Positions 60,001 through 64,000 of a stretch of 64,000 nt of DNA are shown here, piece after piece. Position 1 is the stretch's first letter. Each line of letters begins with the position of its first letter. The translations under genes were made by a program, and so were the position numbers. The stretch comes from Rhodococcus pseudokoreensis (GTDB taxonomy: Bacteria > Actinomycetota > Actinomycetes > Mycobacteriales > Mycobacteriaceae). The notes beneath the pieces were generated by a model, which did not search any database, had not been told where the DNA came from, and worked only from the letters and a program-made list of their open reading frames with translations. The stretch is taken from NCBI RefSeq assembly GCF_017068395.1, contig NZ_CP070619.1, positions 3,100,001 to 3,164,000 on the forward strand. Reading direction: 5' to 3'.

Positions 60001-60831
60001 GTGGGAAAAGCGCTTGATGGACGGACCATCGTCATGTCTGGAGGCAGCCGCGGAATCGGCCTTGCCATCCTGGTGGCGGCAGCACGCGAGGGAGCGAATG
60101 CCGTCATTCTCGCCAAGACGGACACACCCGATCCGCGACTACCGGGCACCGTGCACACCGCGGTCGAAGCAATCGAGGCGGCCGGTGGTTCCGCGGCTGC
60201 GGTCATCGGGGACGTTCGACGCGAAGAGGATATCGAGCGGGCGGTAACGACTGCTGCCGACACGTTCGGCGGAGTCGACATCTGCATCAACAACGCGAGT
60301 GCCATCTCGCTCCTGGGTACCGAAGAACTTCCGGTCAAGAAGTTCGATCTGATGCAGTCGATCAACAGCCGCGGAACGTTCCTGCTCACCCAAGCGTGCC
60401 TACCGTTCCTCAGAAAGTCCGATCACGCCCATATTCTGAGTCTGTCTCCGCCGCTCAACCTGTCACCACGATGGCTGGGAGCGCACCCGGCGTACATGTT
60501 GTCGAAGTACGGAATGACACTGCTGACTCTCGGGTTCTCCGCCGAGTACGCGGACTCCGAGATTGCCGCAAACTGCCTATGGCCTCAAACCATGATCTCG
60601 ACGGCTGCGGTCGTGAACGTCATCGGTGACGAGGAGTTGGCCTCCCGATCGAGAAGTCCGGAGATCATGGCCGACGCAGCCGTCGCCGTTCTGTCTCGCC
60701 CGCCATGTGAGCGCACAGGCCAGACGCTGATCGACGCAGATGTTCTGGAACAGAACGGAATCACGGACCTGTCGCGTTACGGCGGCGGCGGAGAACCGGA
60801 ACTCGACATCTTCGTAGACCCACGACGGTAG
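60001..60831 (+). CDS. SDR family oxidoreductase (HSDL2-like)
   Basis: A 276-residue short-chain dehydrogenase: SGGSRGIGLAI cofactor motif, INNASAISLLG (NNA motif), HPAYMLSKYGM with catalytic Tyr/Lys and an extended C terminus, a layout matching hydroxysteroid-dehydrogenase-like 2 proteins. GTG 60001 is preceded by GAAGAGGGACAGC. It may oxidise the alcohol made by the P450. First gene of a two-gene unit with the reductase. Confidence 0.87.
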   Translation: MGKALDGRTIVMSGGSRGIGLAILVAAAREGANAVILAKTDTPDPRLPGTVHTAVEAIEAAGGSAAAVIGDVRREEDIERAVTTAADTFGGVDICINNASAISLLGTEELPVKKFDLMQSINSRGTFLLTQACLPFLRKSDHAHILSLSPPLNLSPRWLGAHPAYMLSKYGMTLLTLGFSAEYADSEIAANCLWPQTMISTAAVVNVIGDEELASRSRSPEIMADAAVAVLSRPPCERTGQTLIDADVLEQNGITDLSRYGGGGEPELDIFVDPRR

Positions 60832-60906
60832 GTCTATTCGACCTCGCAGGGACGTCGCACCCTCCCATCGTTCCGCAGTAATGCCCGGATGCCCGAGGAG
60901 CTTCAC

Positions 60907-61923
60907 ATGACCATTGTTCGGCAGCAGACTTCCTTTGAAACAACGCAATTCATTTCGCTGGATGGTGCCGCACCGACCACCGACTTCGAGATCGACCTCG
61001 TGGTCTCCGAAAAGGTCACCGCCGCCGAAGATGTGGTCGCACTGACGCTGCGCGACCCCGACGGCGGACCGTTGCCACGCTGGACGCCGGGAGCGCATAT
61101 CGACCTGGTACTCGGGGACGCGCCGACCCGGCAGTACTCACTGTGCAGTGAGGTCGAGAACCGTGATTCCTGGAGGGTTGGCGTTCTGCGCAATTCGAAC
61201 GGCCGGGGCGGATCACGGTACGTTCACGACGACCTTCAGGTCGGCGACACCATTCGCGTGCGAGGTCCGCGGAACCACTTTCCTCTGGCGGAATCGCCGC
61301 GCTACCTTTTCGTCGCCGGCGGAATCGGCATCACCCCGATCCTTCCCATGATCGCCGCCGCCGAGGCGGCGGGGGCGGAATGGCAGCTTGCCTACGGAGG
61401 CAACCGCCGCGCGTCGATGGCGTTCGTCGACGAACTCGAGCGCTACGGCAACCGGGTGACGATCTGGCCGCAGGACGAACGCGGCCTTCTCGATCTGGAT
61501 GGTCTACTCGGAACGCCGCTGACGAACACCAAAGTCTTCTGCTGCGGGCCCGAACCCCTTCTGGCCGCCGTCGAGGACCGCTGCGAACAGTGGCCGTCAC
61601 ACTCACTCCACGTCGAACGCTTCAATGCGAAACCGATTGCCGACTCCGCAGAGGACGCCGCGTTCGAGGTCTACCTCACACAAAGCGACCAGACCTTCGT
61701 CATCCCTCCGGATCGCTCGATCCTCGACGTGGTCGAGGACGCAGGAGTCGCCGTGCAGGTGTCGTGCGGCGAAGGCACCTGCGGCACCTGTGAGACACCG
61801 GTGCTGGACGGCGAACCCGACCACCGCGACACAGTTCTCAACGACGACGAGCGGCGCGCCAACGACTGCATGATGATCTGCGTTTCGCGCGCCTGCACCC
61901 CTCGACTGGTCCTCGATCTGTAG
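60907..61923 (+). CDS. Ferredoxin-type oxidoreductase (PDR/VanB family)
   Basis: A 338-residue flavin/iron-sulfur reductase: flavin motif RQYSLCSE, NAD loop VAGGIGITPILPM, CCGPEPL near the NAD domain end, and a C-terminal plant-type 2Fe-2S domain with CGEGTCGTC and the last Cys in MMICVSR. It has the vanillate/phthalate dioxygenase reductase order. It can feed electrons to an oxygenase; the P450 ferredoxin in the same island is a possible partner. ATG 60907 follows GAGGAGCTTC. Confidence 0.9.
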   Translation: MTIVRQQTSFETTQFISLDGAAPTTDFEIDLVVSEKVTAAEDVVALTLRDPDGGPLPRWTPGAHIDLVLGDAPTRQYSLCSEVENRDSWRVGVLRNSNGRGGSRYVHDDLQVGDTIRVRGPRNHFPLAESPRYLFVAGGIGITPILPMIAAAEAAGAEWQLAYGGNRRASMAFVDELERYGNRVTIWPQDERGLLDLDGLLGTPLTNTKVFCCGPEPLLAAVEDRCEQWPSHSLHVERFNAKPIADSAEDAAFEVYLTQSDQTFVIPPDRSILDVVEDAGVAVQVSCGEGTCGTCETPVLDGEPDHRDTVLNDDERRANDCMMICVSRACTPRLVLDL

Positions 61924-61941
61924 AGGGCGTGACCTGTACAC

Positions 61942-61981
61942 CGGTGTCCGGCGCTGAAGATTCAGACAGCGCCGGACACCG
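61942..61981. terminator. Bidirectional terminator hairpin
   Basis: A 15-base-pair perfect stem (61942-61956 with 61967-61981) around a 10-base loop lies between the converging reductase and MHS transporter genes. Confidence 0.7.
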
Positions 61982-61998
61982 TGAACGAGGCTCGTCGT

Positions 61999-63306
61999 TC
62001 AGGACTGCTCTTCGGCGCCGATGTGCCGATTGCGAATTGTCAGCACAGCGATCAATCCGACCAGCGCCAACGCGATGACGAAGAACGACGGTGCGAGGTT
62101 GTTGCCGGTTCTTTCAACGAGCCACACGGCGAAGAATGGGGCTGTGCCGCCGGCGATGATGACTCCGAGGTTCCATCCCATCGCGACACCGGTGTATCGG
62201 GATGTCCGGTCGAACAGCTGAGGGAGAAGCGTGTACGCCCCTACCTGCGTGGCAACGGAATTCATCATGATCACCACGAAGCCGATCGCCGCGACGAACA
62301 GACTCGTCTCCATGATCCCCATCATCGGGTAGGTCAGTACGATGAAGCCGACGAACCCCAGTGCCATCATCCGGGTCAGACCGATCTTGTCGCCGAGCAG
62401 TCCACCGAGAGGCATCGCCAGTGCCGCGATTCCAATTGCAATGGTGGCGACCCACAGAACGGGCGAGGCGTCGTAGCCGAGTTGCTTCGACAGGTGAATC
62501 GACATGTAGGTCAGGCCGATGTAGGCAGTGCCGTTCACTGCCGCACTGATGGCTGTGGCCTGGAGAAGCGCTCTCGGCTGCTTGCGGAAGACGAACCCGA
62601 CCGGCGAGTGCGACGCCTCCTCCTTCTTCGTCACGTCGTGGGTTTCCGAGACGCGCGTGCGCGCCCACAGGCAGAACAGAGTGAGAGGAAGGGCAAGGAG
62701 GAACGGAACTCGCCATCCCCACGTTTCCATCTGTGCGTCGGTGGTGAGTGCTGTGACCACACCCGCAACGGCGGCGGCCAGAGCAAACCCTCCCGTCGAC
62801 CCCAACGGGGTGAACGCACCATAGGTTGCCTTGCGGTTGGGGGGCGCCGATTCCGAGATGAAAGTGGCCGATCCACCCACCTCACCGCCCGCGGAGAAGC
62901 CCTGCAAGAGGCGCACGACAACGAGGAGAACCGTCGCCCAGATCCCGATCTGCGCGGGGGTCGGCAGTAGACCCATCAGGGTGCTGCCGATGCCCATGCA
63001 GACCAGCGTCGCCATGAGCGCTTTCTTACGGCCGAAACGGTCGCCGATGTGGCCGAACACGATGCCACCGAGCGGCCGGACCAGGTATGCGGTGCCGAAG
63101 ACCGCCAATGCGGACAGCAGGGACGTAACCGGATCTTCGCTCGGGAAGAACAGCGGCGCGATGACGACCGCCATGTAGCCGTAGAGGCTGAAATCGTAGT
63201 ACTCGATCAATGTTCCGACACCACCGGCGAGGGCGGCTCTGCGTGCCCGCCTGTGGTCGCGATCCGTCCCGTCGGATGGCCGGACACCCATGCTTTGTGC
63301 GGTCAT
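61999..63306 (-). CDS. MHS-family MFS transporter (metabolite:H+ symporter)
   Basis: A 435-residue 12-helix protein: GTLIEYYDFSLYGYMA at helix 1, HIGDRFGRKKALM between helices 2 and 3, and LLQGFSAGGEVGGSATFISE at helix 4, the pattern of the shikimate/citrate/proline-betaine (MHS) branch. It is divergent from an acyl-CoA ligase gene, with a shared inverted-repeat operator between. Likely importer of an organic acid or pathway intermediate. Confidence 0.9.
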   Translation of the reverse strand: MTAQSMGVRPSDGTDRDHRRARRAALAGGVGTLIEYYDFSLYGYMAVVIAPLFFPSEDPVTSLLSALAVFGTAYLVRPLGGIVFGHIGDRFGRKKALMATLVCMGIGSTLMGLLPTPAQIGIWATVLLVVVRLLQGFSAGGEVGGSATFISESAPPNRKATYGAFTPLGSTGGFALAAAVAGVVTALTTDAQMETWGWRVPFLLALPLTLFCLWARTRVSETHDVTKKEEASHSPVGFVFRKQPRALLQATAISAAVNGTAYIGLTYMSIHLSKQLGYDASPVLWVATIAIGIAALAMPLGGLLGDKIGLTRMMALGFVGFIVLTYPMMGIMETSLFVAAIGFVVIMMNSVATQVGAYTLLPQLFDRTSRYTGVAMGWNLGVIIAGGTAPFFAVWLVERTGNNLAPSFFVIALALVGLIAVLTIRNRHIGAEEQS

Positions 63307-63358
63307 GTACTCAGACTCCTGTTCTGTGACCTAGATCATGCACATAGTGTTTGCCGAA

Positions 63359-63463
63359 CGATCGTTTGTCAACAGTCGATTCTCGCTCATGCCATTTGAC
63401 TAGGTATTTTGCGGACGAAATGCGACATAATCCCGCCATTGACAAACGATCGATCGGTTGACA
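63359..63463. promoter_or_regulatory. Inverted 14-base operator words between MHS transporter and ligase
   Basis: CGATCGTTTGTCAA (63359-63372) and its exact complement TTGACAAACGATCG (63439-63452) are 66 bases apart. The right copy runs into CGATCGGTTGACA (63451-63463), making a local imperfect palindrome like a TetR-type operator. Both flanking genes are probably co-regulated. Confidence 0.55.
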
Positions 63464-63563
63464 GGATCGGCCTCACATTAATCCTGATGCGGCGTTCGGC
63501 GATCGCCGGCGCGGCGTGTGCATCGGGTGAGTTCGGGTGGATCCGAAGAAGGAGCTGTGAGAA

Positions 63564-64000
63564 ATGGACGCTGTTGCAGGGCCCTGGACGAGGAATTACC
63601 CCGCAGGGGTGTCAGCGCAGCTGACCGCGTCGCTCCCGACCATGTTGCAAGCATGGAACGAGCACGTCCATACCAGGCCAGACGCTGCCGCGGTCCACTA
63701 TTTCGATGCCACCCTGACCTTCGCCGACATCGATCGCACCGCCGACGCGCTGGCTGCCGCGCTCCAGGACAACGGGTTGCAGACGGGCGATCGGGTCGCG
63801 ATCTATCTGCAGAACGACCCCCAGTGGCTGGTGTCGATGCTCGCAGCGTGGAAGTCCGGTGCCGTACCTGTTGCGGTCAATCCAATGCTTCGCGCGAAGG
63901 AACTTCTGCACATCCTCACCGACTCGGGCGCCCGGGTGCTCGTGTGCCTGGACAGCCTCTACGCGCAGGTCGCGCAAGACATCGTCGGCGACACCGCAGT
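63564..64000 (+). CDS. AMP-dependent acyl-CoA ligase, N-terminal part (runs off the window)
   Basis: From ATG 63564 (ribosome site AAGAAGGAG) the open frame encodes the start of an ANL-superfamily ligase: LTFADIDRTADALAAAL, LQTGDRVAIYLQNDPQWLVSMLAAWKSGAVPVAVNPMLRAKEL and ILTDSGARVLVC. The catalytic motifs lie beyond the window. It is divergent from the MHS transporter, and together they suggest uptake and CoA activation of a carboxylic acid. Confidence 0.85.
   Translation, partial: MDAVAGPWTRNYPAGVSAQLTASLPTMLQAWNEHVHTRPDAAAVHYFDATLTFADIDRTADALAAALQDNGLQTGDRVAIYLQNDPQWLVSMLAAWKSGAVPVAVNPMLRAKELLHILTDSGARVLVCLDSLYAQVAQDIVGDTA

Noticed and set aside
1..64000. CRISPR arrays, tRNA/rRNA genes, intact insertion sequences, prophage genes, replication origin
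   Set aside because: No regularly spaced repeats, no tRNA cloverleaf or rRNA-like sequence, no transposase or integrase frame and no DnaA-box cluster were recognised by eye.

Overview
The window comes from a high-GC actinobacterium, most likely a large-genome soil Rhodococcus (R. jostii/opacus type). This is inferred from the strong GC bias with long antisense shadow ORFs, frequent GTG/TTG starts, ATGA/GTGA stop-start overlaps, a divergent pruC/pruA-pruB proline locus, a nitrilase followed by an AraC regulator as in R. rhodochrous nitA-nitR, and the density of catabolic operons. No tRNA, rRNA, CRISPR array, intact insertion sequence or prophage was seen.

Region by region. 1-5.4 kb: a coupled operon (aldehyde dehydrogenase 3' end, unknown protein, M19-dipeptidase-like protein that has lost metal ligands, unknown protein, RidA), then an MFS transporter. 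5.6-7.8 kb: ACT-domain membrane protein, orphan helicase-associated-repeat protein, truncated Cu/Zn-SOD-like lipoprotein. 7.8-12.3 kb: proline catabolism (PucR-type regulator, divergent P5C dehydrogenase broken by a one-base frameshift, proline dehydrogenase). 12.3-19.1 kb: a decaying stretch with a large LuxR ATPase regulator, YCII protein, alpha/beta hydrolase, an AbiEi antitoxin with a clear palindromic operator but a broken AbiEii toxin, and two other gene remnants. 19.1-21.3 kb: nitrilase plus AraC regulator.

21.4-30.2 kb is the most interesting part. A linalool dehydratase/isomerase (LDI)-family protein with an unusual C-terminal extension is co-transcribed with a cytosolic Sco1-like protein and a His-rich membrane protein. 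They are followed by an AcoR-like regulator and an aldehyde dehydrogenase, zinc alcohol dehydrogenase and acyl-CoA ligase. Near-identical palindromes lie before the LDI operon and before the dehydrogenase operon. The set reads as a pathway that turns an allylic tertiary alcohol (linalool or 2-methyl-3-buten-2-ol type) into a primary allylic alcohol, aldehyde, acid and CoA thioester.

30.2-44 kb: MFS transporter, small response-regulator-like protein, APC permease with a MoaF-like protein and an aldehyde dehydrogenase, then a catabolic operon (two SDRs, YtcJ-type amidohydrolase, SnoaL-like protein, MFS). It is bracketed by two paralogous TetR regulators whose promoter regions share one palindromic operator word.

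44-64 kb: a second candidate terpenoid or alicyclic catabolic island. It has an ABC importer (split divergently, the binding protein paired with an alpha-hydroxy-acid dehydrogenase), a P450 with Asn in place of the conserved I-helix Thr, ferredoxin, a luciferase-family monooxygenase, a flavin reductase fused to a whole GntR regulator, hydrolases, an acetoacetyl-CoA-synthetase-like ligase, a coniferyl-type aldehyde dehydrogenase, a PucR-like regulator, an SDR, a ferredoxin reductase-type protein, an MHS transporter and a divergent acyl-CoA ligase running off the end. The order P450 hydroxylation, SDR oxidation, flavin-dependent Baeyer-Villiger oxidation, hydrolysis, aldehyde oxidation, CoA activation is chemically coherent but inferred.
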